DNA of 64,000 nucleotides, taken from contig NZ_PPXD01000017.1 of assembly GCF_002909375.1 (NCBI RefSeq), forward strand, positions 50,135 to 114,134. Direction: 5' to 3'. Each line of letters starts with the position of its first letter. Position 1 is the first letter of the stretch. The stretch is from Cryobacterium zongtaii (GTDB lineage: Bacteria > Actinomycetota > Actinomycetes > Actinomycetales > Microbacteriaceae). The notes beneath the pieces were generated by a model that did not search any database, was not told where the DNA came from, and saw only the letters and a program-made list of their open reading frames with translations. Made by a program: the position numbers and the translations under genes. Of this stretch, positions 46,418 through 55,122 are shown in pieces.

Positions 46418-47326
46418 TCAGGCTTCTTTCCTGGCGGCGGGCTTCTTCGTGGCGGCCTTGGTCTTGGTGGCACCGGTCTTGGTTGCTGCCGTCTTGGTTG
46501 CTGCGGTCTTGGCGGCACCGGTCTTGGCGGCACCGTCCCCGGACCGGCTGCGGTCGACGCTGCGGCGCAGCGCCTCCATCAGGTCGAGCACCTCTCCCCC
46601 GCCGGCCTCCTCGTCGGCACCGCCGAAAGTGGCCTCGGTGTCGATCGCGTCACCCTTCTCGAGCTTCTCTTCGATGAGGCGGCGCAGTTGGGCCTGGTAC
46701 TCATCGGTGTAGTCGCCCGGGCTGAAATCGGCGGCGAAGGAGTCCACCAGGGCCGCGGAGAGGTCCAGCTCCCGGTCGGAGATCTTCACGGCCTGCTCAA
46801 GCGCCGGGAACTCGGCCACCCGCACCTCGTCGTCCCAGAGCAGGGTCTGCAGCATCAGAACGCCGTCGCGCACCCGGAGTGCGGCGAGCCGCGTTTTCTG
46901 CCGCAACGCGAAGTGCACGATGGCGGTGCGGTCGGTCTGCTCCAGGGTGCGCCGCAGCAGCACGTAGGCTTTGGGCGAGGAACCGTCTGGCTCGAGGAAG
47001 TAACTGCGGTCGAACATGATCGGGTCGAGCTGGTCGCTGGGCACGAATTCGACGACGTCGATCTCGCGGCTGCGTTCCTCTGGCAGGGACTTGAGGTCGG
47101 CATCGGTGATCACGACGGTCTTGTCGCCGTCGGTGAAGGCCTTGTCGATGTGCGCGTAGTCGACGACCTTGCCGCAGACCTCACAGCGGCGCTGGTAGCG
47201 GATGCGTCCGCCGTCAGCGTCGTGCACCTGGTGCAGTTCGACGTCGTGGTCTTCGGTGGCGCTGTAGACCTTGACCGGCACGTTGACCAGCCCGAACGTG
47301 ATGGCGCCCTTCCAGATTGATCGCAT
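46418..47326 (-). CDS. ku: Bacterial Ku protein (NHEJ)
   Basis: Ku binds DNA ends and recruits LigD in non-homologous end joining. The 302-residue protein begins MRSIWKGAITFGLVNVPVKVY and has the Ku core with CEVCGK, ID/VV segments and the minimal C-terminal PVLDLMEALRRS-like segment. It is followed by a Lys/Ala/Thr-rich tail (about 258-302) with repeated AATKT units, which in other Ku proteins supports sliding and end binding. The ATG has GGAGGACG upstream. It is divergent from ligD with 82 bp between. Confidence 0.95.
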   Translation of the reverse strand: MRSIWKGAITFGLVNVPVKVYSATEDHDVELHQVHDADGGRIRYQRRCEVCGKVVDYAHIDKAFTDGDKTVVITDADLKSLPEERSREIDVVEFVPSDQLDPIMFDRSYFLEPDGSSPKAYVLLRRTLEQTDRTAIVHFALRQKTRLAALRVRDGVLMLQTLLWDDEVRVAEFPALEQAVKISDRELDLSAALVDSFAADFSPGDYTDEYQAQLRRLIEEKLEKGDAIDTEATFGGADEEAGGGEVLDLMEALRRSVDRSRSGDGAAKTGAAKTAATKTAATKTGATKTKAATKKPAARKEA

Positions 47327-47408
47327 CGTTCGTCCTCCAGAGCCCAGTACACACCCGTCCTATGGGGTGAGGCTAGACCGGTGGGCGGGCGTGGAGCAAG
47401 CTGGGCAC

Positions 47409-49955
47409 ATGGTGACTGGCGCGGGGGCTGCGGGGAATGGCGCTGTGAGCGCCGACGGCGCTCAGCGGGAGGTCGTGACAGTGGGTGGCCGCCGGGTCAC
47501 CCTCACCCATCTGGACAAAGTGATGTACCCGGAGACCGGCACCACCAAGGCCGACATCCTGGGCTACTACGCGGCGGTCGCGGATGCGCTCATCCGCCAT
47601 GCGCGGGACCGGCCGGCGACCCGCAAGCGCTGGGTGCACGGCGTGGGCACGCCCCAGGAGCCCGGGCAGGTGTTCTTCCAGAAGAACCTGGCCGAGGGCA
47701 CGCCGGACTGGGTGGAGCGCCGGGAACTCGCTCACAAGGCGCGCACCACCGTGTACCCGCTGGTGAACGATCTGGCCACCCTCACCTGGCTCGCCCAGAT
47801 CGGCACCCTGGAGATCCACGTGCCGCAGTGGCGGTTCGACGTGGCGGGCGCCCCGGCCCGCCCCGACCGGCTGGTGCTGGACCTGGACCCCGGCGAGGGC
47901 GTCGGCCTCGCCGAGTGCGCTGAGGTGGCCCGGTGGGCCAGGGCCCTGCTGCTGGACATGGGCCTGGACACCCTGCCGGTGACCAGTGGGAGCAAGGGCA
48001 TCCACCTGTATGCGGCGCTGGACGGCAGCCACACCTCTGAGCAGGTGGGCCAGGTCGCGCATGAACTCGCGCGGGCGTTGGAAGCGGACCATCCAGGGGA
48101 GGTGCTCAGCGCGATGACCCGGTCGCTGCGGGACGGGAAGGTCTTCGTGGACTGGAGCCAGAACAGCGCGAACAAAACCACTATCGCGCCGTACAGCCTG
48201 CGCGGACTGCTGCGGCCGCTGGTGGCGGCACCGCGAACCTGGCGGGAGCTGGAGTCGCCCGGACTGGAGCAGCTGGATTACCGGCAGGTGCTGAAGCGAC
48301 TGGAACGACGCCCCGACCTGCTGGGCCCGGTGGCGGACGCCATCGACGCGGGCGCCGGCTCGGCCTCACGGACCGACGAGGACCGCCTGCACCAGTACCG
48401 CAGCAAGCGCGACGCCCGGCGCACCCCTGAGCCCGTGCCGACGGCGACACCGCCCGCGCCCGCCGGTGGTGGCGGGGCATCGTTTGTGATCCAGGAGCAC
48501 CACGCCAGGGCCCTGCACTTCGACCTGCGCCTGGAACAGGGCGGCGTGCTGGTCTCGTGGGCGCTGCCCAAGGGCGTGCCCGCCGACCCCACCCACAACC
48601 ACCTGGCCGTGCACACCGAGGATCACCCGCTGGAGTATCTCGAGTTCCAGGGTGATATTCCGGCGGGAGAGTACGGCGCCGGCACCATGTCGATCTGGGA
48701 TTCCGGCACCTATTCGCTGCAGAAATGGCGGGACGATGAGGTGATCGTCACCCTGCACGGCAAACCGGACGGCGGTCTGGGCGGTGCCGAACACGAGTTC
48801 GCGCTCATCCGGACCGGCGGTGCGGAGTCACGCAACTGGCTGATCCACCTGATGAAACCGAAACGACCGGTACCGGCCGGCGGGGGTCCTACCGAGGCCC
48901 GATACTCCCCCATGCTCGCCAGGCTGGGCAGCCTGCGCGAGCTGTCTGCGGAGTCCGACTGGGCCTACGAGATGAAGTGGGATGGCATCCGGATGCTGGC
49001 CTACCTCGACGGCGGCGGGAAGGTGCGCTTCCTCACCCGGAACGGCAACGACGTCACGGCATCCTTCCCCGAGCTCGTGGACGACCTGCGAACGGCCGTG
49101 GGAACCGGCGGCGCCGTGCTCGACGGGGAGGTCGTGGCCCTGGACACCACAAACCGGCCCGACTTCTCACTGCTGCAGACCAGGCTCGGGCTCACCGATG
49201 AGGGTGATGTGCGCCGGGCGCAGCGGCGGGCCCCCGTGCATTATTTTGTCTTCGACCTGCTCGAGAACGACGGCGCTGCTCTGGTCGACCAGCCGTACGC
49301 GGAGCGCCGGGCGGCCTTGGAGGCCGGTGTGACGGCCACCGGAACCGTGCAGGTGCCGCCGTCCTTCTCCGGCGATGCCGCCACGGTGCTGGCCACCAGC
49401 CGGCAACTCGGCCTGGAGGGACTGATCGCCAAGGAGACCGGCAGTACCTACACAAGCGGACGCCGCACCGACCGGTGGGTGAAGATCAAACACGTCAGGG
49501 CACAGGAGGTCGTGATCGGCGGCTGGCGGCCCGGAAACGGGCACCGCGGCGACACCTTCGGCTCGCTTCTCGTGGGCGTGCCGACGGCCGGCGACACAGC
49601 CCGTCTGCGGTACGCCGGGCGGATCGGCACCGGCTTCCGCGACCGCGACCTGACCAGCCTGCGCCGCCGGCTCGACGAGCTGCCCACGACGGACACCCCG
49701 TTCGACGACGTTCCGTCGGAGGAGGCGTCCGACGCCGTGTGGGTGCGCCCGGTGCTCGTGGGCGAAGTGGAGTTCGCCGGGTGGACACCGGCCGGCCGGC
49801 TGCGGCACCCGAGCTGGCGTGGCCTGCGCCCAGACAAAGCGCCCAATGATGTGGTGCTCGACGAGGCGATGCCGGCGGACGCAGCGCCGGATGCCGCGGC
49901 GCGGGATGCCGCGGCGCGGGATGCCGCGGTGCCGGAGGGGACGGCGCCCCGATGA
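47409..49955 (+). CDS. ligD: Multifunctional DNA ligase D
   Basis: The 848-residue protein joins double-strand breaks with Ku. Domain order is polymerase (PrimPol-like, TLTHLDKVMYPETG to about 300), phosphoesterase (HHARALHFDLRLEQGG, WALPKGVPADPTHNH), and ATP-dependent ligase with catalytic K523 in YEMKWDGIRML and DGEVVALD, RWVKIK, as in mycobacterial LigD. The C-terminus ends in a tandem D-A-A-A-R repeat. ATG 47409 follows GTGGAGCAAG. Its last four bases overlap the DUF1295 gene. Confidence 0.95.
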   Translation: MVTGAGAAGNGAVSADGAQREVVTVGGRRVTLTHLDKVMYPETGTTKADILGYYAAVADALIRHARDRPATRKRWVHGVGTPQEPGQVFFQKNLAEGTPDWVERRELAHKARTTVYPLVNDLATLTWLAQIGTLEIHVPQWRFDVAGAPARPDRLVLDLDPGEGVGLAECAEVARWARALLLDMGLDTLPVTSGSKGIHLYAALDGSHTSEQVGQVAHELARALEADHPGEVLSAMTRSLRDGKVFVDWSQNSANKTTIAPYSLRGLLRPLVAAPRTWRELESPGLEQLDYRQVLKRLERRPDLLGPVADAIDAGAGSASRTDEDRLHQYRSKRDARRTPEPVPTATPPAPAGGGGASFVIQEHHARALHFDLRLEQGGVLVSWALPKGVPADPTHNHLAVHTEDHPLEYLEFQGDIPAGEYGAGTMSIWDSGTYSLQKWRDDEVIVTLHGKPDGGLGGAEHEFALIRTGGAESRNWLIHLMKPKRPVPAGGGPTEARYSPMLARLGSLRELSAESDWAYEMKWDGIRMLAYLDGGGKVRFLTRNGNDVTASFPELVDDLRTAVGTGGAVLDGEVVALDTTNRPDFSLLQTRLGLTDEGDVRRAQRRAPVHYFVFDLLENDGAALVDQPYAERRAALEAGVTATGTVQVPPSFSGDAATVLATSRQLGLEGLIAKETGSTYTSGRRTDRWVKIKHVRAQEVVIGGWRPGNGHRGDTFGSLLVGVPTAGDTARLRYAGRIGTGFRDRDLTSLRRRLDELPTTDTPFDDVPSEEASDAVWVRPVLVGEVEFAGWTPAGRLRHPSWRGLRPDKAPNDVVLDEAMPADAAPDAAARDAAARDAAVPEGTAPR

Positions 49956-50824
49956 CCGCCGCCGCATCCGCCCTACTGGTGTGCCTGAGCCTGTGTGGGG
50001 CCGCCATCGCCACAACCTGGCTGCTATCGGTTCTGACCCGGGAGTACTCCTGGGTGGACCGTGCCTGGTCGGTGCTGCCGCCGGTCTATCTGTGGGTGTT
50101 CGCCGTCGCCGGCGGGCTCACCGATCCCCGGCTGGTCGTCATGGCCGTGCTCGGCACGCTGTGGGGCCTGCGACTGACCTTCAATTTCGCGCGGAAGGGC
50201 GGCTACCGGCCCGGCGGGGAGGACTATCGGTGGGTGGCGCTGGGGCGCAGGATGAGCCGGCGCCAGTTCGCCCTGTTCAACCTGGCGTTCATTTCCGGCT
50301 ACCAGAACCTGTTGCTGCTGCTCATCACCCTGCCCGCGTGGATCGGGCTGCAGCACCCACAGACACCGTTCGGCGCCGCCGACCTGGTCGCCACCGTGCT
50401 GTTCCTCGCCTTCCTCGCCGGGGAAACCGTGGCCGATCAGCAGCAGTGGGACTTCCAACGCTCCCGCACCGTGCTCCGTGCGCGGGGCGGGGCCGACCCG
50501 GGGTTTCTGCGGAGCGGACTCTTCGGGTTCTCCAGGCATCCGAACTACTTCTGCGAGATCGCCCAGTGGTGGGTGATCGCCGGCTTCGGCGCCATCGCCG
50601 CCGGCACCTGGCTGCAGCCGGGTGCACTCGGCGCGGTGTTGCTGACCCTGCTCTTCGCGGGATCCACCGCCTTCACCGAGAGCATCTCGGTCTCCAGGCA
50701 TCCCGGCTATCGGGCCTATCAGCGCGAGGTCTCCGCCCTCGTGCCGTGGCCGCCGCGCCGACCGGCGCCCGACTCGGTGGGCGCATCCGCCGGCGACGGC
50801 CCGGTCAGACCAGGCGCTCCCTGA
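49952..50824 (+). CDS. DUF1295 membrane protein (steroid 5-alpha-reductase-like)
   Basis: The 290-residue protein has about six hydrophobic segments and the isoprenylcysteine methyltransferase/steroid reductase-like C-terminal fold with [18 protein letters not shown] and [13 protein letters not shown], the usual NADPH or SAM contact region. Substrate is unknown. It starts inside the ligD stop (ATGA), so it would be translated whenever ligD is. Its end overlaps the convergent NUDIX gene by 20 bp. Confidence 0.85.
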   Translation: MTAAASALLVCLSLCGAAIATTWLLSVLTREYSWVDRAWSVLPPVYLWVFAVAGGLTDPRLVVMAVLGTLWGLRLTFNFARKGGYRPGGEDYRWVALGRRMSRRQFALFNLAFISGYQNLLLLLITLPAWIGLQHPQTPFGAADLVATVLFLAFLAGETVADQQQWDFQRSRTVLRARGGADPGFLRSGLFGFSRHPNYFCEIAQWWVIAGFGAIAAGTWLQPGALGAVLLTLLFAGSTAFTESISVSRHPGYRAYQREVSALVPWPPRRPAPDSVGASAGDGPVRPGAP

Positions 50825-51254
50825 GCGCGGGCCAGCTGGCCGCGAAACCCGGATGCAGCGGCAGCTGCTGCACCTCGGCCGGCGCCACCCAGCGCAGCGC
50901 GATGCTCTCGGTGTCACTGATGATCGGGTCGAACGGTTCCAGCGCCCGGACGACCACCGTGGTGTACGACCAGAAGCCGAGGTCGACCACCGAACTGAAG
51001 CTCAGCCTGAGCAGGTGCGCGGGAACACCGGCCTCTTCGCCGGCCTCCCGGATCGCGGCGTCGAGGGCGCTCTCGTTCTCGTGCCTGGCGCCGCCCGGGA
51101 CTCCCCAGGTGTCGCCCTGATGGCTCCACAGGGCACGGTGCTGCAGAAGGACACCGAGGTCCGGATGGTGCACGAGCAGACCGGCCGCCCCGTACCGGCC
51201 CCAGAACCTGGCACCGTCGGGGCCGTAGACCCACGCATCACCGCTCCCGCTCAT
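50805..51254 (-). CDS. NUDIX hydrolase
   Basis: The 149-residue protein has a complete Nudix box GX5EX7REUXEEXGU in [23 protein letters not shown] (about residues 53-75), with W-G-V-P-G upstream. It hydrolyses a nucleoside diphosphate linked to another group; the specific substrate is unknown. It is convergent with and overlaps the DUF1295 gene by 20 bp and is divergent from deoC. Confidence 0.9.
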   Translation of the reverse strand: MSGSGDAWVYGPDGARFWGRYGAAGLLVHHPDLGVLLQHRALWSHQGDTWGVPGGARHENESALDAAIREAGEEAGVPAHLLRLSFSSVVDLGFWSYTTVVVRALEPFDPIISDTESIALRWVAPAEVQQLPLHPGFAASWPALRERLV

Positions 51255-51353
51255 AACTCAAGCATGCCGCACCCGCCAGGGAACATCATCCGCTCGCCGG
51301 GTAAGATCGAGCCAGGCGGACACCTCGCCGCCCCTCCCAAAGGACTTACGAGC

Positions 51354-52067
51354 ATGACCTCTTCCACCCCCGCCCCCGCACTCGACGCCGCCGGCCTCGC
51401 CCGCTATATCGACCACACCCTGCTGAAGCCCGAGGCCACCCAGGCCGACGTGGCCGGCCTCATCGCCGAGGCCGTTGAGCTCGGCGTCTACTCGGTCTGC
51501 GTGTCGCCGTCGATGTTGCCGCTGACCCTTCCCGCGGATGCCGACCTCAAGGTCGCCGTGGTCTGCGGTTTCCCGAGCGGCAAGCACGCCAGCTCGATCA
51601 AGGCTGCCGAGGCCGCCCTGTCGGTGTCGCAGGGCACCGACGAGGTGGACATGGTCATCGACATCGGTGCGGCCAAGGCCGGCCGGTTCGATCTCGTCGA
51701 AGCCGACATCAGCGCCGTGCGCGCCGAGATCCCCGCACCCCTGATCCTCAAGGTGATCATCGAGTCCGCCGCCCTCACCGACGACGAGATCGTCGGCGTC
51801 TGCCGCGCGGCCGTTGCCGCGGGCGCCGATTTTGTCAAGACCTCGACCGGGTTCCACCCTGCCGGCGGCGCCACCGTGCACGCCGTGCGCCTGATGCGCG
51901 AAACCGTCGGCGATGCCCTCGGCGTCAAGGCCTCCGGCGGCGTGCGCAGCCACGCCGACGCCCTCGCCATGATCGAGGCCGGCGCGAGCCGTCTCGGCGT
52001 GTCCGGCAGCAAGGCCGTGCTCTCCGGCGCAGCCGTCGAGGCGTCGGCCAACCCCGCAGCCTACTAG
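51354..52067 (+). CDS. deoC: Deoxyribose-phosphate aldolase
   Basis: DeoC cleaves 2-deoxyribose 5-phosphate to acetaldehyde and glyceraldehyde 3-phosphate. The 237-residue TIM barrel shows [16 protein letters not shown], the VCVSPSM segment, [24 protein letters not shown] (catalytic Lys in LKVI) and [11 protein letters not shown] (the Schiff-base lysine), then [16 protein letters not shown] 51354 follows AAAGGA. The DNA after the gene to 52254 is unusually rich in repeats. Confidence 0.96.
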   Translation: MTSSTPAPALDAAGLARYIDHTLLKPEATQADVAGLIAEAVELGVYSVCVSPSMLPLTLPADADLKVAVVCGFPSGKHASSIKAAEAALSVSQGTDEVDMVIDIGAAKAGRFDLVEADISAVRAEIPAPLILKVIIESAALTDDEIVGVCRAAVAAGADFVKTSTGFHPAGGATVHAVRLMRETVGDALGVKASGGVRSHADALAMIEAGASRLGVSGSKAVLSGAAVEASANPAAY

Positions 52068-52119
52068 CGGCACCCGGGCCTGACCCCGCCACGAACGTCA
52101 CGGCGCGGGTTAGCCCCGG

Positions 52120-52236
52120 CGGCACGTGGTAGTCGCGGCGGCCTGCGTTCCAACCCGGGCTGTCGGAAATACCACGTGCCGCGAGGAACAACCTGTGCCG
52201 TCGGAGACGACCCGTGCCGAAGGCACCATCCGACAG
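52120..52236. repeat. Inverted and 19-bp direct repeats between deoC and apt
   Basis: A 12-bp stem CGGCACGTGGTA (52120-52131) pairs with TACCACGTGCCG (52170-52181). A second stem CTGTCGGA (52160-52167) pairs with TCCGACAG (52229-52236). The stems interlock. Three imperfect direct units beginning GTGCCG start at 52176, 52195 and 52214, exactly 19 bp apart. No open reading frame explains them. The region separates the convergent deoC and apt. Confidence 0.7.
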
Positions 52237-52254
52237 GGGTCAGAAGGCGGGCGG

Positions 52255-52782
52255 CTAGACCGAGACGATGGTGTGCACGGGTGCGTCGCCGATACGGCTA
52301 CGCCCGTCGAGCTCGGCCAGTTCGAGCACCACGCCGACACCGATCGTCAGGTAGCCGGCCCGTTCGATGAGGCGCGCGGTGGCCGCGACGGTGCCGCCGG
52401 TGGCCAGCACATCATCCACGATGAGCACCCGGGACCCGGCGGGCAGCTGCCCGACCTCCAGTTCGAGGCGTGCCGAGCCGTACTCCAGGTCGTACTCCTC
52501 CGTCAGCACCGTGCCGGGGAGCTTTCCGCCCTTGCGCACCGCGAGGACCGCGCACTGGGCGGCGTAACCGATGCCGGCCGCGAGCAGGAACCCACGGGCC
52601 TCGATGCCGGCCACGGCGTCGAACTGGCCCCGGTAGCGCTCACTCAGGTCGTCGATGATCGCTCGGAAGGCCACGGCATCGGCGAAAACCGGGTTGAGGT
52701 CACGGAACAGGATCCCGGGTTGGGGGAAGTCCGGATACGAGGCGAGGAGGGTGTGCACGTGCTGGGCGGCGGGAATAATCAC
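52255..52782 (-). CDS. apt: Adenine phosphoribosyltransferase
   Basis: Apt salvages adenine with PRPP to form AMP. The 175-residue type I phosphoribosyltransferase has FPQPGILFRDLNPVFAD, GIEARGFLLAAGIG, and the PRPP motif VLIVDDVLATGGTVAA. I chose GTG 52782; the longer frame to 53055 reads into the neighbouring MarR gene. Ribosome site is weak. It is 64 nt downstream of the MarR gene on the same strand. Confidence 0.94.
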   Translation of the reverse strand: MIIPAAQHVHTLLASYPDFPQPGILFRDLNPVFADAVAFRAIIDDLSERYRGQFDAVAGIEARGFLLAAGIGYAAQCAVLAVRKGGKLPGTVLTEEYDLEYGSARLELEVGQLPAGSRVLIVDDVLATGGTVAATARLIERAGYLTIGVGVVLELAELDGRSRIGDAPVHTIVSV

Positions 52783-52846
52783 GTACTCAAGGGTACCGCC
52801 CGGTTTCCTCGCCCCTCGGCCACCAGCAGCCGCCGCAACCCGCGAG

Positions 52847-53428
52847 TCAGGGTGCGGTGGGGGCGTCGGTGTCGGGCGCGGCCGAGTCGGCCGGCTCGTC
52901 CATCGCTCCGCTGAGCTCGTCGAGGAAACGCACCACGGCGAGCTGCTCCGGCGCGGTGAGCTTCTCGGCGGCGGCCAGCATCCGCTGGTGTGCCGCTCCC
53001 AGGGTGCGCCGCATCTCGTCGTGAGCGCGCCGGGTGGCGTGCAACACCTGCGCACGCCGGTCGCTGGGGTGCGGCTCCCGGCGCAGCCGACCGGATGCCT
53101 CCAGCCGCGAGAGCAGCTTGGCCGTGGCGGCCGAGGTGATGCCGAGAACGGCGCTGAGGTCCTTCGGGCCGATCGGCTCCGAGCGCTCCTCCGCCGCGAT
53201 CAGGTGCCGCAGGGCGACCAGGTCGGAGTCGTTCATGTCCATGTCGGAGCGCGCCCGGATGCGCATCGCCACGTCGGCCGCGCGGAACCTGCGCACGGCG
53301 CGGAGCACGTCGACCGCGGTGACCCGCTCCGGGCCGGCACCGGAGGCGGCATCCGGGTACCAGTACGCGTCGGAACCGACTCGACTCGGCTCCGCGGCGG
53401 GTACGACGGCGGGAGGCATAGGCACCAT
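52847..53428 (-). CDS. MarR-family regulator divergent from the carotenoid operon
   Basis: The 193-residue protein has a MarR winged-helix domain (LVALRHLIAAEERSEPIGPK, LSAVLGITSAATAKLLSRLEASG, RREPHPSDRRAQVLH wing) with extra helical ends. MarR proteins often repress carotenoid operons in Actinobacteria (for example CrtR in Corynebacterium), and this gene is divergent from idi-crtE with 73 bp between. A 13-bp palindrome in that gap is the likely operator. The ATG at 53428 follows GAGG. Confidence 0.85.
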   Translation of the reverse strand: MVPMPPAVVPAAEPSRVGSDAYWYPDAASGAGPERVTAVDVLRAVRRFRAADVAMRIRARSDMDMNDSDLVALRHLIAAEERSEPIGPKDLSAVLGITSAATAKLLSRLEASGRLRREPHPSDRRAQVLHATRRAHDEMRRTLGAAHQRMLAAAEKLTAPEQLAVVRFLDELSGAMDEPADSAAPDTDAPTAP

Positions 53429-53445
53429 GCTAGCCTCGAATATCG

Positions 53446-53458
53446 CTAACTCGGTTAG
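53446..53458. promoter_or_regulatory. Palindromic operator candidate between marR and idi
   Basis: CTAAC-TCG-GTTAG is a perfect palindrome with a 3-bp centre, in the shared promoter region. It lies 17 nt from the marR start and 43 nt from the idi start. Two A/T-rich half sites fit MarR-dimer spacing. Confidence 0.55.
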
Positions 53459-53501
53459 GTACTTTTTCGGGTATCTTGGCTGCACGAGAGGAAGTCCCGT
53501 G

Positions 53502-54083
53502 ATGCACACAGCAGAACACACGATCGAATTCGACACCATCGAATCTCGGCACGCCGCCCCTGCCGACGATCTGGTCGTTCTGCTGGACGAGGAGGGTCGC
53601 GAGATCGGCACCGCCGCCAAGAGCAGCGTGCACGGCGCCGACACCTCCCTGCACCTGGCGTTCTCCTGCTACGTCTTCAACGATCGCGGTGAGGTCCTGG
53701 TGACCCGGCGGGCACTGACCAAGAAGACCTGGCCCGGCGTCTGGACCAACTCCTTCTGCGGCCACCCGGCCCCGGCCGAGACTCTCACCGACGCCGTGCA
53801 CCGGCGCGCCGACTTCGAACTCGGCCTCGACATCGACCGCATAGACCTGGCCCTGCCCCTGTTTCGCTACCGCGCGACCGACAGCAGCGGCATCGTCGAG
53901 AACGAGGTGTGCCCGGTCTACCTGGCGCGGGCATCCGCGGATCCGGTGCCCAACCCCGACGAGGTCATGGAATTCACCTGGACCCAGCCCGAGACCCTGC
54001 GGCGCTCGGTGCTGGCCAGTCCGTTCGCTTTCAGTCCTTGGATGGTGTTGCAGATGCGCGAACTGGAGACCTTTCGTGCATGA
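53502..54083 (+). CDS. idi: Isopentenyl-diphosphate delta-isomerase (type I)
   Basis: Idi interconverts IPP and DMAPP. The 193-residue Nudix-fold enzyme has the catalytic-Cys segment TNSFCGHP (about residues 80-87), the metal site from H/E residues, and ENEVCPVYLA (ExE motif). Its presence at the head of the carotenoid operon supplies DMAPP directly to CrtE. ATG 53502 follows GAGGAAG; a GTG three nt upstream is possible. Its end overlaps crtE by eight bases. Confidence 0.94.
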   Translation: MHTAEHTIEFDTIESRHAAPADDLVVLLDEEGREIGTAAKSSVHGADTSLHLAFSCYVFNDRGEVLVTRRALTKKTWPGVWTNSFCGHPAPAETLTDAVHRRADFELGLDIDRIDLALPLFRYRATDSSGIVENEVCPVYLARASADPVPNPDEVMEFTWTQPETLRRSVLASPFAFSPWMVLQMRELETFRA

Positions 54084-55122
54084 GATCGCGACGCTGGGCG
54101 TCGAAACCGAACTGCACAGGTTTTTCGCCGCGGCCCGGTTGCGCGCCAGCGACTACGGCGACCACTACGTCGCGCTCTGGGATTCCCTGGACCAGGCCAG
54201 CCGCGGCGGCAAAAGGGTCCGGCCCGCCCTGGTGCTGGCCGCCTACGACGGCTTCGGCGGCACCGACCGCACCCTGTCCACACCCGTCGCGGTGAGCTTC
54301 GAGCTCCTGCACACGGCGTTCCTGATCCATGACGACGTGATCGACCGCGACCTGTCCCGCCGCGGGATGGCCAACATCGCCGGCCGGTTCACCGAACGTG
54401 CCATCGCGCACGGTGCGGCAACCGGGCAGGCCGAGGCATGGGCCGCCACAGCGGCCATCCTCGCCGGCGACCTGGCCCTGAGCGAGGCGCATCGCGCTCT
54501 GGCCCTGCTGCCGGTGCCCGCCGAACTGCGCGGCCGGCTGCTCGATCTGCTCGACCGGGCCGTGTTCGTCTCCGCAGCCGGCGAACTCGCGGATGTGACC
54601 AACACCGTCAGCCGGGACCCCCTCACGATCGACCAGGTCGTCACCACGCTCGAACACAAAACGGCGATCTACTCCTTCGAGGCTCCCCTGCAGGCCGGCG
54701 CGGTCCTGGCCGGCGCGCCGGAGGAGGCCATCGACGCCCTCGGCCGGTTCGGCCGCCTGATCGGTGTCGCCTTCCAGCTCACCGACGACCTGCTGGGCGT
54801 GTTCGGCGACCCCGCCAGCACCGGCAAGAGCGTTCTCGCGGACCTCCGCGAGGGGAAGCAGACCGCCCTGATCGCGCACGCCGGCGCCACCGACCGGTGG
54901 CCCCTGATCGCGCCGTTCCTGGGCAAGGACGACCTCACCGAGGCCGAGGCCGAACTGGTGCGCGGGCACCTCCGCGACTGCGGAGCCCCTGACACCGCGG
55001 ATGCTCTCGCCCGAGAGTACGCCAGCCGTGCGGTTGAGGCCCTGCAGGGCCCGCTCATGCCCGACGAGCTGCGCGCCACCCTCACCCAGCTCGCCCTCAG
55101 CGCCGTGACGCGGCAGAAATGA
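54076..55122 (+). CDS. crtE: Geranylgeranyl diphosphate synthase of the carotenoid cluster
   Basis: The 348-residue prenyltransferase has both Asp-rich motifs, LIHDDVIDRDLSRRG (about residues 87-101) and LTDDLLGVFGD (about 235), and GGKRVRPAL. It makes the C20 precursor for phytoene. GTG 54076 overlaps the idi stop region. It is a paralogue of the synthase at 26884, which lies outside the pathway cluster. Confidence 0.95.
   Translation: MHEIATLGVETELHRFFAAARLRASDYGDHYVALWDSLDQASRGGKRVRPALVLAAYDGFGGTDRTLSTPVAVSFELLHTAFLIHDDVIDRDLSRRGMANIAGRFTERAIAHGAATGQAEAWAATAAILAGDLALSEAHRALALLPVPAELRGRLLDLLDRAVFVSAAGELADVTNTVSRDPLTIDQVVTTLEHKTAIYSFEAPLQAGAVLAGAPEEAIDALGRFGRLIGVAFQLTDDLLGVFGDPASTGKSVLADLREGKQTALIAHAGATDRWPLIAPFLGKDDLTEAEAELVRGHLRDCGAPDTADALAREYASRAVEALQGPLMPDELRATLTQLALSAVTRQK

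Noticed and set aside
52176..52232. Three 19-bp repeats considered as a CRISPR array
   Set aside because: Units are contiguous with no unique spacers, imperfect and only three, with no cas gene in the window.
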